IMG/VR virus record: IMGVR_UViG_3300049207_000057
Span: 1 to 26,872 of that record
Strand: one strand, 5' to 3'
Source: a virus
Length of the DNA stretch: 26,872 nt
Numbering within the stretch: the stretch's first letter is position 1; each line of letters begins with the position of its first letter. Positions 18,413 to 26,000 of the stretch are shown here, piece after piece. Under the pieces are notes generated by a model that made no database searches, was not told the DNA's origin, and was given only the letters and a program-made list of their open reading frames with translations. The translations under genes and the position numbers were made by a program.

Positions 18413-19358
18413 ATGTTTTTAATTGCTCTAATGCTTCTTTTGTCCAGCCATGTACTGGCCAGAACCTCTCCACCAACCAGGATACGGGATGAATCGCTTG
18501 CGGCCATTTGTTATTCCATAAAAGGTCTTTAACTTTATCTCTGGTCTTCTGTTGCTCTGAACCAGAAGTAGGCCACGGAAAGTGCAGAACGGCATTGGTG
18601 CGAAATAGGTGGGCATACCAGGTTTTATGGTTGATTAGAACTCGTCCACCGGAGAGCCAAGTCTTACAAGCAACTTCGATACCTTGACTGCCCCAGTTAC
18701 CTAATTTCTCGTCGCAGATGTCGAGTTCCCAGTACTTGTCCCGCGAAAGCATAAAGCAAGAACCTTGCACTGACATACTTTCGGTTAAACCTTGCTCCTT
18801 ACCTTTAGCGTACTCGGGTCGGCTTTTATATTGATTGAAATATTGGAAGTGGGGCGTGGAATCAAAGCAGTAGGAGGTACTTTGCGGACTTTCCTTCCCG
18901 ACCCACACCATTTTTATTTTTATCCGATTACTCTGGCAAACATCACACACCTCTGGTCGGTTGGCTTGATACCATTTCTTACCACAACTGTAACACTTCC
19001 AGTCGTAAGCGTGTAGGTTACGCATGATGGGAACCATAGTTACATCATCCCCTGTTTCTTTAAAAGCCTCGATCATCTTGCGGTCAAAACCTTTATCGAA
19101 AGCACAGTGGGCATCAATCTTCATCACATACTTCCCTTCCGCTACCTTGCAGGCTAGGTTGGTAGCAGCGCGTTGGCCTATCGCTTCCGGTACATAGATT
19201 ACCTTGACCCGTTCGTGCTGGGGAATGGGTGGTTCGGACCACTGGCCATCCAAAACTGCGATCACTTCCGTGTCTGCTTCGATGTTACTCAAAATATCCT
19301 CAATCGTTCTAGTGAGGAGCATTTCGTTTCTGGCTGGAATTAGGATACTAAGTTCCAT
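18402..19358 (-). CDS. Family-2 glycosyltransferase with inserted zinc ribbon
   Basis: A 318-residue GT-A fold enzyme. LSILIPARNE at the start, VLDGQWS with D37, and KIDAHCAF with D82/H84 in the place of the metal-binding DxD are the family-2 pattern. Residues 122-141 hold C122, C125, C138 and C141, a zinc ribbon inserted after the sugar-nucleotide half and absent from the two related enzymes upstream. SMSVQGSCFMLSRDKYWE and GNWGSQGIEVACKTWLSGG are acceptor-side blocks. It should transfer a sugar from a nucleotide donor. No membrane segment, so it acts in the cytoplasm. Confidence 0.85.
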   Translation of the reverse strand: MELSILIPARNEMLLTRTIEDILSNIEADTEVIAVLDGQWSEPPIPQHERVKVIYVPEAIGQRAATNLACKVAEGKYVMKIDAHCAFDKGFDRKMIEAFKETGDDVTMVPIMRNLHAYDWKCYSCGKKWYQANRPEVCDVCQSNRIKIKMVWVGKESPQSTSYCFDSTPHFQYFNQYKSRPEYAKGKEQGLTESMSVQGSCFMLSRDKYWELDICDEKLGNWGSQGIEVACKTWLSGGRVLINHKTWYAHLFRTNAVLHFPWPTSGSEQQKTRDKVKDLLWNNKWPQAIHPVSWLVERFWPVHGWTKEALEQLKTYEN

Positions 19359-20047
19359 GGTTTTTCCCAGCCTGGGATGTTATCGATAATGTCTTCTCGC
19401 CAGTTGGTAGGTTTCTTTCTGAATTGTTCCGGAATCCAACGCGGGATAGTCATACATCTCGTATGTCTAATATCTATGATCGGGTATTCAGACCGCCATT
19501 CCTCAGATTTAGCTTTTTCTAGTTTATTTCTTTTACCGGCTCTACCTGGTTCATAACCTAAGTCTCTAGCCCAACTAGGGTTGCCAAATGTTTTAATCTT
19601 ATCCCAACCGTTCTTGTAAATTATTTTCAAACGATTCTTATAAAAATCTAGAGCAAGTTTTCGATTGACACAGATACCCGAAACGGAAGCCACTTGGTCA
19701 TAAGTCACAATCTTTTTACCTGTATAATCCCATCTCCAGACATTTACATTATAGTAAAACGTATCATCTCTCGGGGGTGTGAATTCGAAGTGGGAAGGAT
19801 GGTAAAGTACGTCGTGTTCGCAGAAAAACACATAGTCTGCGGTACTCGTTTCGAGAGCCTTTACAATCTGATTAAAATAGGAAATGATCCCACGCTTTCC
19901 TGGATAAACTATATTAGTGCCAAAATCAAGTGGCTGTAAAGAACATGAGACTATCGGTAAACCACTTTTAAGAATCTGCTTCTGTACTCCTTTTAAGATA
20001 GCAGATTTAGCCCGGTGATGCGTGTAGTAAATTATTTCTTTGGTCAT
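19340..20047 (-). CDS. Glycosyltransferase-like protein
   Basis: A 235-residue protein with a Rossmann-like start (EIIYYTHHRAK) and the block YVFFCEHDVLYHPSHFEF, where EHD stands at the end of a hydrophobic strand like the metal-binding DxD of GT-A glycosyltransferases. A Trp and Arg-rich C-terminal half follows. Genes of this type occur beside family-2 transferases in phage sugar clusters. The donor and acceptor are unknown. ATGA overlap with the methyltransferase gene upstream and a 19-base overlap downstream tie it to the operon. Confidence 0.65.
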   Translation of the reverse strand: MTKEIIYYTHHRAKSAILKGVQKQILKSGLPIVSCSLQPLDFGTNIVYPGKRGIISYFNQIVKALETSTADYVFFCEHDVLYHPSHFEFTPPRDDTFYYNVNVWRWDYTGKKIVTYDQVASVSGICVNRKLALDFYKNRLKIIYKNGWDKIKTFGNPSWARDLGYEPGRAGKRNKLEKAKSEEWRSEYPIIDIRHTRCMTIPRWIPEQFRKKPTNWREDIIDNIPGWEKPWNLVS

Positions 20048-20655
20048 GGCTTGATAAAAAACCAGCTACGCCACTTATCCCTTTTGCCGTAGCGTTCTCC
20101 TAGGACGTATAGCTTCGAGATTCGCATAACTTCGACACAGGCATCGACCGCAGACTTCACATGGCAACCGTCGTATACTTTAGGATCATCCCTTTCCCCA
20201 AAACCTACTATGTTGGCATAGTCATGTCCCGAAATTATGCCTCCTTTCTTAACTTTTCTCTCCCAGCCAAAGATGTCTTGGCACACGTAGGGTAAGGTGT
20301 GGTTCGAATCGATATAGACAAAGTCAAGCGAGTTATCGGGAAAGTGTTTCAGTGCGTCCATGGAATATTCTTTGTATATGGTGTAATCGTAACCGCGTAG
20401 ATTTCTTACTGCATCTTCATGATGACTAACATATGTTCCTGTTCTTTTATAGCCTGGATAGTTTTCCCAACAATCTACTCCGTGAACTTTAAGACCTGCT
20501 TTACAAAGGATGACACCGTATTCCCCTTGGTTAACGCCGATCTCCGCTCCAACTTTGTACCCATTGTCGAAAAGAAACTTAGCAAAATCATCTCGCGTGG
20601 TGTCAGGGATCTCAACTAACTTACCTTTTAATTTTAAACCATCTTCTATCTTCAT
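20044..20655 (-). CDS. Class I SAM-dependent methyltransferase (Methyltransf_24-like)
   Basis: A 203-residue protein. GAEIGVNQGEYGVIL is the SAM-binding loop, VHGVDCWENYPG the second acidic strand, and DFVYIDSNHTLPYVCQDIFGW followed by KKGGIISGHDY is highly typical of sugar- and antibiotic-cluster methyltransferases. It probably O-methylates a sugar laid down by the neighbouring glycosyltransferases. The ATG at 20655 overlaps the previous stop as ATGA, so I do not use the longer frame to 20685. Confidence 0.85.
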   Translation of the reverse strand: MKIEDGLKLKGKLVEIPDTTRDDFAKFLFDNGYKVGAEIGVNQGEYGVILCKAGLKVHGVDCWENYPGYKRTGTYVSHHEDAVRNLRGYDYTIYKEYSMDALKHFPDNSLDFVYIDSNHTLPYVCQDIFGWERKVKKGGIISGHDYANIVGFGERDDPKVYDGCHVKSAVDACVEVMRISKLYVLGERYGKRDKWRSWFFIKP

Positions 20656-21509
20656 TTTAAAATTTCTTCTTGATATTCCAGCCACTTACTCTTATCAAAC
20701 TCACCTTTGGCCAACCAACCTTTTAATTTATTCACCGGATAGACGGGTCCACCTACTTTCTTCTTACGATCCGCCACTTCAGGGAGATACTGCGCTAGAA
20801 TCTGTCGTAAGGTCCATTTACCATACTCGCCTTGAATTTTTTGTTCGATAGACAGGTTGCGCATGTAATCGTCTAGCTCTTTGTTATCCTGGTAAGGTCG
20901 GATATTCTTAATTCCAAAGTGAGCCGCGATACCGTCTGACATATCGTCCATGTCTTTACGCATTAAGAGTTCTGCTTCCAACATTGTTTTGGTTTTTATA
21001 CCCGTGAGTTTTTTAATTGTCTTAGGTAAAGGTGGGAGGATCTTGTCGATCAACTCTTTGTAATTCTTGAAGGCTTCTATCTCATATATGTTATACAGAT
21101 GATAAGTAATTAGGTCTCGGGCATAGCCACACATAGTTTCGTCCGGGCCGTCTCCGAGTACAATTTCTTTCACTCCCATCTGAAATAGTCGCTGGTACAT
21201 ACAGAATAGTGGGAAGATATTGAAGTGAGGTATAGGACGGCCGATAGCTTTAACTGCAATGGTACAGTACTCATCAAACTTAAATTCGTCTGGAGTAACA
21301 ATGATGTGTTCCAACTTACGTTCCGTCGCTACTTTCTTCGCCCATTCGATTTCGTTATATTTATCTCCCCCAGGCAGTTCTACTGAAATGACAAATTTAG
21401 GTTTGAGTAGACAAGCCAAGAGACTAGAGTCCACACCCCCAGATAGAGCAATTGGTTTTCCTAGGTGAGGCAAGCAAGCTTGTTCTATTTTTTGTTCTAA
21501 TTCTTCCAT
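20652..21509 (-). CDS. Asparagine-synthase-type ATP-dependent amide ligase domain
   Basis: A 285-residue protein with the PP-loop ATP-binding motif ALSGGVDSS at 21-29, the block VLGDGPDETMCGY and the C-terminal KVGGPVYP typical of the synthetase half of asparagine synthase B. The N-terminal glutaminase half is missing, so amide nitrogen must come from free ammonia or another protein, or a different nucleophile is used. In surface-polysaccharide clusters such domains make amides of uronic acids. Acts in the cytoplasm. Overlaps the glycosyltransferase gene by 13 bases and the methyltransferase as ATGA. Confidence 0.85.
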   Translation of the reverse strand: MEELEQKIEQACLPHLGKPIALSGGVDSSLLACLLKPKFVISVELPGGDKYNEIEWAKKVATERKLEHIIVTPDEFKFDEYCTIAVKAIGRPIPHFNIFPLFCMYQRLFQMGVKEIVLGDGPDETMCGYARDLITYHLYNIYEIEAFKNYKELIDKILPPLPKTIKKLTGIKTKTMLEAELLMRKDMDDMSDGIAAHFGIKNIRPYQDNKELDDYMRNLSIEQKIQGEYGKWTLRQILAQYLPEVADRKKKVGGPVYPVNKLKGWLAKGEFDKSKWLEYQEEILK

Positions 21510-22330
21510 AATCTTTCTTGCCAGTTGGCTGGCCAGTTAGGTAGGGGCCAGAATTTCTCGACCAATTTGATAAAGTTTTCCTTGTTATCAGTGACCCAAT
21601 GTTTATAGGAGTACTTGTAACATTCCCGTCTGAGTACGTCATTCATATGGTAGCCGCGCCCATCTTGCTTCTTTTTGTGCCAGTGGGCGTACCAGGTATT
21701 TTTATTCACCACTACTCTACCGCCAGTGAACCAAGTTGTGTTGCCTAGGTAAGCCGCTTCTTGGGCATGCAGTTGATTATAGCCTTCGTCTTGCATGAAA
21801 TTATTTCTATCCCAGTGAGTACGAGTCATGAACCAAAAAGAGCCTTGGAAGGTCAGAGTATCGTCGAGTAGTACATCTTTCCGTTCATTGGCTCTTTGAT
21901 ACCAGCGGAAACCGTGGAGGGAGGTCGTCGGATATTTGGGTGGGAAGATATAGTATTCGTAATCAATCCAATCCGTAAAGTTTACCGTCCAGTCTAACTG
22001 CATTAGTTTGTACCTTCTAGGGATTTGAATCCAGTTATCTTGATGGTCTTTTATTAACTGAAGATCAAACCCGGGGGCCACGATACAGTGGGCATCTATT
22101 TTCATAATGTATTTACCTTTTGCAATAGCCACCCCGGCATTGATAGCGTAACGCATGCCTTTGTTTTGCGGGAAATAGATATAAGTTACCCCTTCTAATC
22201 GTTCGGCATCTGCGCCATCTAAGACCACAATAATTTCGATACTCCCCCCCGCTTTCGATTTTAAGTCCGCAATAGTTAGGTTTAAGTATTTATCATTATT
22301 GGCAGGGATTATTATTGAGACTGTTTCCAT
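21497..22330 (-). CDS. Family-2 glycosyltransferase
   Basis: A 277-residue GT-A enzyme: VSIIIPANND at the start, VVLDGADA with D38, KGKYIMKIDAHC with D79/H81, then LTFQGSFWFMTR and WFTGGRVVVNKNTWYAHWHKK. It closely resembles its upstream neighbour, pointing to gene duplication. Catalyses sugar transfer from a nucleotide donor. The ATG at 22330 is preferred over 22363 because the protein then begins directly at the first beta strand, as in its relatives. Confidence 0.85.
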   Translation of the reverse strand: METVSIIIPANNDKYLNLTIADLKSKAGGSIEIIVVLDGADAERLEGVTYIYFPQNKGMRYAINAGVAIAKGKYIMKIDAHCIVAPGFDLQLIKDHQDNWIQIPRRYKLMQLDWTVNFTDWIDYEYYIFPPKYPTTSLHGFRWYQRANERKDVLLDDTLTFQGSFWFMTRTHWDRNNFMQDEGYNQLHAQEAAYLGNTTWFTGGRVVVNKNTWYAHWHKKKQDGRGYHMNDVLRRECYKYSYKHWVTDNKENFIKLVEKFWPLPNWPANWQERLWKN

Positions 22331-23079
22331 TGTTGTTTGAGTTCTTGATAATAATCTTTCCAAGTTTCGTAGGAATATTTAACTGCTTGCTTGGCTTCTT
22401 CCCCACCGTAGTTGTGGGTGCGGGGAAAACTTACATGCTTATGCGCAAACCAAGTGTCTGTGTTAATCATTAGCTTGCCACCAGCTTGCCAGGTCTTAAA
22501 CACCATTTCATGTGAGTCTTGGAGATGAGTCCCGTAACCCTCTGACTGGAGTCCGACAATTACTTTGTCCCACCAGGCGCGGGGCATGAGCCACATACTA
22601 CCCTGCATGGCCTGGGATTCGATTAAGCCGGTTTGGGTAGTCTCAGTCGGCATACCTGTAAACTTGCGCAAGTCTTCAACTGATTGAACTACAAGCCGTT
22701 CGTAAGACACGGGGGGGGTGTCCATAACTGCCCATTTTACGGGGTCAAGGAAGTAACGCTTGGCGGTGATGATCCAATTAGGCTGACACGCTTGGGTTAA
22801 GATTCGGTCAAAACCAGTCCCGAACATACAGTGTTCATCGGTGCGCATAATATATTCCCCTTTAGAAACTGATACCCCAGCGTTGATGGCATTACGCATC
22901 CCTTTGGATTTACCATGGTGAACTATCTTAATCCGAGGGTCAGACTTAAGTGGGGTATCCGGCCAGTAACCATCTAAGACAACTATGATCTCAATTTCGC
23001 CTTGAGCATTCTCCAGTAAGGAATCCACCGTTTTGTGGAGAAGCGGATCTTTGTAACTGGGGATTATAACTGATAGCAT
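22312..23079 (-). CDS. Family-2 glycosyltransferase, first of the cluster
   Basis: A 255-residue enzyme: MLSVIIPSYKD, VVLDGYWP with D36, KGEYIMRTDEHC with D81/H83, then QAMQGSMWLMPR and WQAGGKLMINTDTWFAHKH. Same family and layout as the next gene, with the metal motif DEH instead of DAH. It starts directly after the stop of the coiled-coil structural gene, so it is co-transcribed with virion genes, which supports a role in modifying the particle. Confidence 0.85.
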   Translation of the reverse strand: MLSVIIPSYKDPLLHKTVDSLLENAQGEIEIIVVLDGYWPDTPLKSDPRIKIVHHGKSKGMRNAINAGVSVSKGEYIMRTDEHCMFGTGFDRILTQACQPNWIITAKRYFLDPVKWAVMDTPPVSYERLVVQSVEDLRKFTGMPTETTQTGLIESQAMQGSMWLMPRAWWDKVIVGLQSEGYGTHLQDSHEMVFKTWQAGGKLMINTDTWFAHKHVSFPRTHNYGGEEAKQAVKYSYETWKDYYQELKQQWKQSQ

Positions 23080-23823
23080 TTAATTTAGGTCATACCACAA
23101 ATCGTACAGTTTGGGATTAGTTGGGGCAGTATACCCAACAGTTAATTTAGGCACAGTTCGATTATCACTAGAACCAATAACTCTTTCATCTATGTCTTGT
23201 CTTAAGCCCATACCCATTTTACGGAAGTCGAGCATGCCTAACGCGTTAATATTGTTTTCAAAATTTTCAGAGAATTCGTTTGTGATTTCTTCTCGGAATT
23301 TCTTTAAATCGGGCAGTGGAGGAATAGACTCTACTTTTTTCTCCAGGTTTTGTAATTCCTTTTTAAGCGGCGTGGCGTCGTACTCCTCGCGTACTTTTAC
23401 CGTCTCTTTAATGATCTGAGGTTTCTCGATTGTTACGCGGTCTACGATCTTATTGATGATCTCAGGAGGTTTGATGAATTCCTTGGCTACCTCTCGGGCA
23501 ATAGCGGTGATCTCTTCTTTCGTAGGTATGTGTCTATCCTGGACTTCTTTTATAGTGGAAAGCGTGGCGTCTAGTTTTTTCTGGGTATCTTGCATCACGC
23601 CTAGAGTCCCAGCCTTATCTATACCTGACACTTGTTCTTTGATCGTCCTGTACTCCTCTAAGGTAAAGCCTGCTTTCTCTAAGACAGCTAAACGTGCCTT
23701 ATTTACAAGCTCTTCGTATTCTGGGGAGAGTAAATTAACCCCCTCTTTTAGAGCTTGGGTCTCCAGTTCTTCGTATATTTGCTTTAATAACCGTCCTATT
23801 TTTTTAAAATCTTTTATTTCCAT
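23080..23823 (-). CDS. Coiled-coil virion protein
   Basis: A 247-residue protein, mostly charged helix (residues about 1-190) with repeated Lys/Glu heptad-like segments, then a compact end KLTVGYTAPTNPKLYDLWYDLN. The closing NPxLYDLWYDL unit is a common end of phage tail or fibre-attachment proteins. It likely forms a rod linking parts of the tail. Its ATG is embedded in an AGTTATCCACA motif, which could therefore directly control its expression. There is no Shine-Dalgarno sequence. Confidence 0.65.
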   Translation of the reverse strand: MEIKDFKKIGRLLKQIYEELETQALKEGVNLLSPEYEELVNKARLAVLEKAGFTLEEYRTIKEQVSGIDKAGTLGVMQDTQKKLDATLSTIKEVQDRHIPTKEEITAIAREVAKEFIKPPEIINKIVDRVTIEKPQIIKETVKVREEYDATPLKKELQNLEKKVESIPPLPDLKKFREEITNEFSENFENNINALGMLDFRKMGMGLRQDIDERVIGSSDNRTVPKLTVGYTAPTNPKLYDLWYDLN

Positions 23824-23833
23824 GTGGATAACT
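23823..23833 (-). promoter_or_regulatory. AGTTATCCACA motif overlapping a start codon
   Basis: One of seven copies; here its last base lies in the ATG of the coiled-coil gene, so a bound protein would sit on the start region. Confidence 0.55.
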
Positions 23834-23872
23834 TTAATTGACTTTTAATGGGGCCGAGAACAATATTGAGGA

Positions 23873-23962
23873 ATGGAACATTTTCTTATGGGTATATTGG
23901 TAGGATTTATAATTGGGCTTTTGGCTGCGGTGTATCGTGAAAAACATAACCTTACAAATTAA
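23873..23962 (+). CDS. 29-residue rightward membrane microprotein
   Basis: Starts MEHFLMG, continues as one hydrophobic segment (ILVGFIIGLLAAV) and ends in a basic YREKHNLTN tail, so one membrane span with a cytoplasmic C-terminus is likely. GAGGA lies directly before the ATG, and TTGACT (23838-23843) with a 17-bp spacer to a weak CAATAT could be its promoter. It is convergent with the ejection-like gene and the two ends overlap by 11 bases. One of only two rightward genes, so perhaps a moron. Confidence 0.5.
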   Translation: MEHFLMGILVGFIIGLLAAVYREKHNLTN

Positions 23963-26000
23963 GCGGGTTACTTGTAATTTTCTCTTTAAAAGTATTCGTC
24001 TGTACTCCAAAGAATGAAGGAAGGCCTACTTGGAATAATGCTTCTGCCCCCCTGTCGTTTATTGCATCAACTAAATCCCCTGCATAAAGTGGTATAACTT
24101 GATCTAATAATTCTGAGGAAAGCGTAACTGGTTCTCCTACCACATTCTCACCCGCGGCTAGATTAAATAAAGAAGCCCATGCGGGAGCCAGTTTCCCTCT
24201 TAAAACTCGCCCGACTGCGTCAGCTCTTGTTTCGCTATATGGACCTTTATCGCCAAATTTTTGTAAATTTCCTGATTGTGTAATCTTTTCTCCTGTCAAT
24301 AATTGTGAAAATAATCTTACATACTGTCCGAAACCAGCGGTTAAATCGAAGTAAGTATTTCCTGATTTCATCTTTCCAAAATTTGAAGATCTAGGATCGA
24401 GTTCTACATCTGCGCCTCCTAGCTTGACTAAAGAAATCACTGAACTTACCGTTCCCAAAAAAGTTCCAAAAGTTTTTAGTGCCTCCTTTCTCACAAATTG
24501 TGGTTGTTTTGCATACCAATATGGATTCATGAACTGGACTCGGGACATTACATATCTAGGAGCAAACATGACTTTATTAAAAAGAGAGGCATGTTTTTCT
24601 AGGCTATATAATCCCCCCGAACCGGTAGCCGTATTAACAAAATCAGCTAAAGATTTTAAATTCTTTTGAGACGGCTCGCCCAGAACACTCATCGATTGAG
24701 CTAAGTCATTAAATACAGTAAATCGAAGATTATTTAAAAATCCAGTATAGGCACGATTAGAACCTTTGACAATACTGCCAATCACAGGAATCTTTTCTGC
24801 AAGATTACTTAGGAAGAACTCTTCTCTATCTCCGAATATTTTTGTAGGGTCAGACAGTCTTAATCCCGCATCTTTAGCTACCAAATATTCCGGGCTCGTC
24901 TTCATTTCCCCCAGTGCCTTCTCAAAATAATTGTTGGAGAGCATGGATTTGAAAGATTTAGCAAATGATTCAGTAGACCTAATAGGGTGTCGGACTGTAA
25001 AAAGTGCCCCTTGGCGTAGTGTAGCTGACATATCTAATGTAGTTTTTAATGCTCTCGGCAAGTCAGCTACAATTTCTCCAGCAAGGTTCCAAATCTTTTC
25101 ACTTAAAGGTCGTTTGTCATAAATAGCTTTTACTACATCGGAACCAAATACTTCTTCTAAAACTTTGAGTTCACTAGGCACCGGGACGTGGCCGTCTAAA
25201 AGTTTTTTTAACCCTTTCTGACCAGTAAGTTTTTCTCCAAATGTTATAACTGGATTCTTTTGAACAGCGGTAAATAGAGCATCAATTCCCTCTTTAGGTA
25301 ATGTACTTCGAGGTGGAGTAAATTCAGGTAGTTTTTCTATTAATGCTCCTTTTAATTTAGAGAGGCCAGCAAAATATCCTTGTTCTCCTCCCACACTAGA
25401 TTGAGCTTGCGAAGCACTCGCAAATCTCTTAGATCTCTCGATTGTTTGTAACTTCTCAATTTCTCCCCGGAGAGGTTTTGATTCTCTGATTGCAGAGGTA
25501 AGGACATCTATTGGAGTAGGGTTGAGTATTGCTTGAACTGCTTTGGCATCCTTGGCCTTGGCTAGCCTTTTAGCAGCATCTTCTATCGCATTTGCGGGAT
25601 GGCCCAATTCTTCTAAAACAGATTTAATAACTTTTGGTTTCGTTTCTTTGATAAAGAAGTTTTCTAAGGTATCTTTAATTGCAGTCTTTAATACTTTTGA
25701 TTCGCCAGATGCAGGATCGATAAAACCCATAGTAAGATCCAGGACATTTTTTGGATCTTTTAGCCTACTAAGCGGACTTCCTTTAAATCCTGAAATATAT
25801 GGTTTCCAATCTCCGGTTTTTATTCCATGCACAACTTGAGTTACTCCTGGGAATTCTTTATTCAAGAATCCAAGTATGCTTTTGCCTATACTAAGGGTTG
25901 CTCTAGGTAATCCTAAAACAGTGTTTACCCCAATACCAAAATTAGTATTGGCAAATGGTTCTTCTATATTTAATGGATTGGAAATGTTTAATGGATTCAT
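23952..26000 (-). CDS. Internal virion (ejection) protein, LPD38-like
   Basis: A 682-residue protein, largely helical. The N-terminus (MNPLNISNPLNIEEPF, then hydrophobic helices around TVLGLPRATL) resembles proteins released into the host at infection. The middle contains TLDMSATLRQGALFTVRHP and the later half RYVMSRVQFMNPYWYAKQ, followed by two hydrophobic segments around FGTFLGTVSSVISLVKLGG and DLTAGFGQYVRLFSQLLTG. This order matches the large-polyvalent-protein (LPD38-type) region seen at the ends of podovirus-like internal proteins that help form the DNA ejection channel. Starts by TAATG overlap with the upstream gene. Confidence 0.65.
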   Translation of the reverse strand: MNPLNISNPLNIEEPFANTNFGIGVNTVLGLPRATLSIGKSILGFLNKEFPGVTQVVHGIKTGDWKPYISGFKGSPLSRLKDPKNVLDLTMGFIDPASGESKVLKTAIKDTLENFFIKETKPKVIKSVLEELGHPANAIEDAAKRLAKAKDAKAVQAILNPTPIDVLTSAIRESKPLRGEIEKLQTIERSKRFASASQAQSSVGGEQGYFAGLSKLKGALIEKLPEFTPPRSTLPKEGIDALFTAVQKNPVITFGEKLTGQKGLKKLLDGHVPVPSELKVLEEVFGSDVVKAIYDKRPLSEKIWNLAGEIVADLPRALKTTLDMSATLRQGALFTVRHPIRSTESFAKSFKSMLSNNYFEKALGEMKTSPEYLVAKDAGLRLSDPTKIFGDREEFFLSNLAEKIPVIGSIVKGSNRAYTGFLNNLRFTVFNDLAQSMSVLGEPSQKNLKSLADFVNTATGSGGLYSLEKHASLFNKVMFAPRYVMSRVQFMNPYWYAKQPQFVRKEALKTFGTFLGTVSSVISLVKLGGADVELDPRSSNFGKMKSGNTYFDLTAGFGQYVRLFSQLLTGEKITQSGNLQKFGDKGPYSETRADAVGRVLRGKLAPAWASLFNLAAGENVVGEPVTLSSELLDQVIPLYAGDLVDAINDRGAEALFQVGLPSFFGVQTNTFKEKITSNPLNL

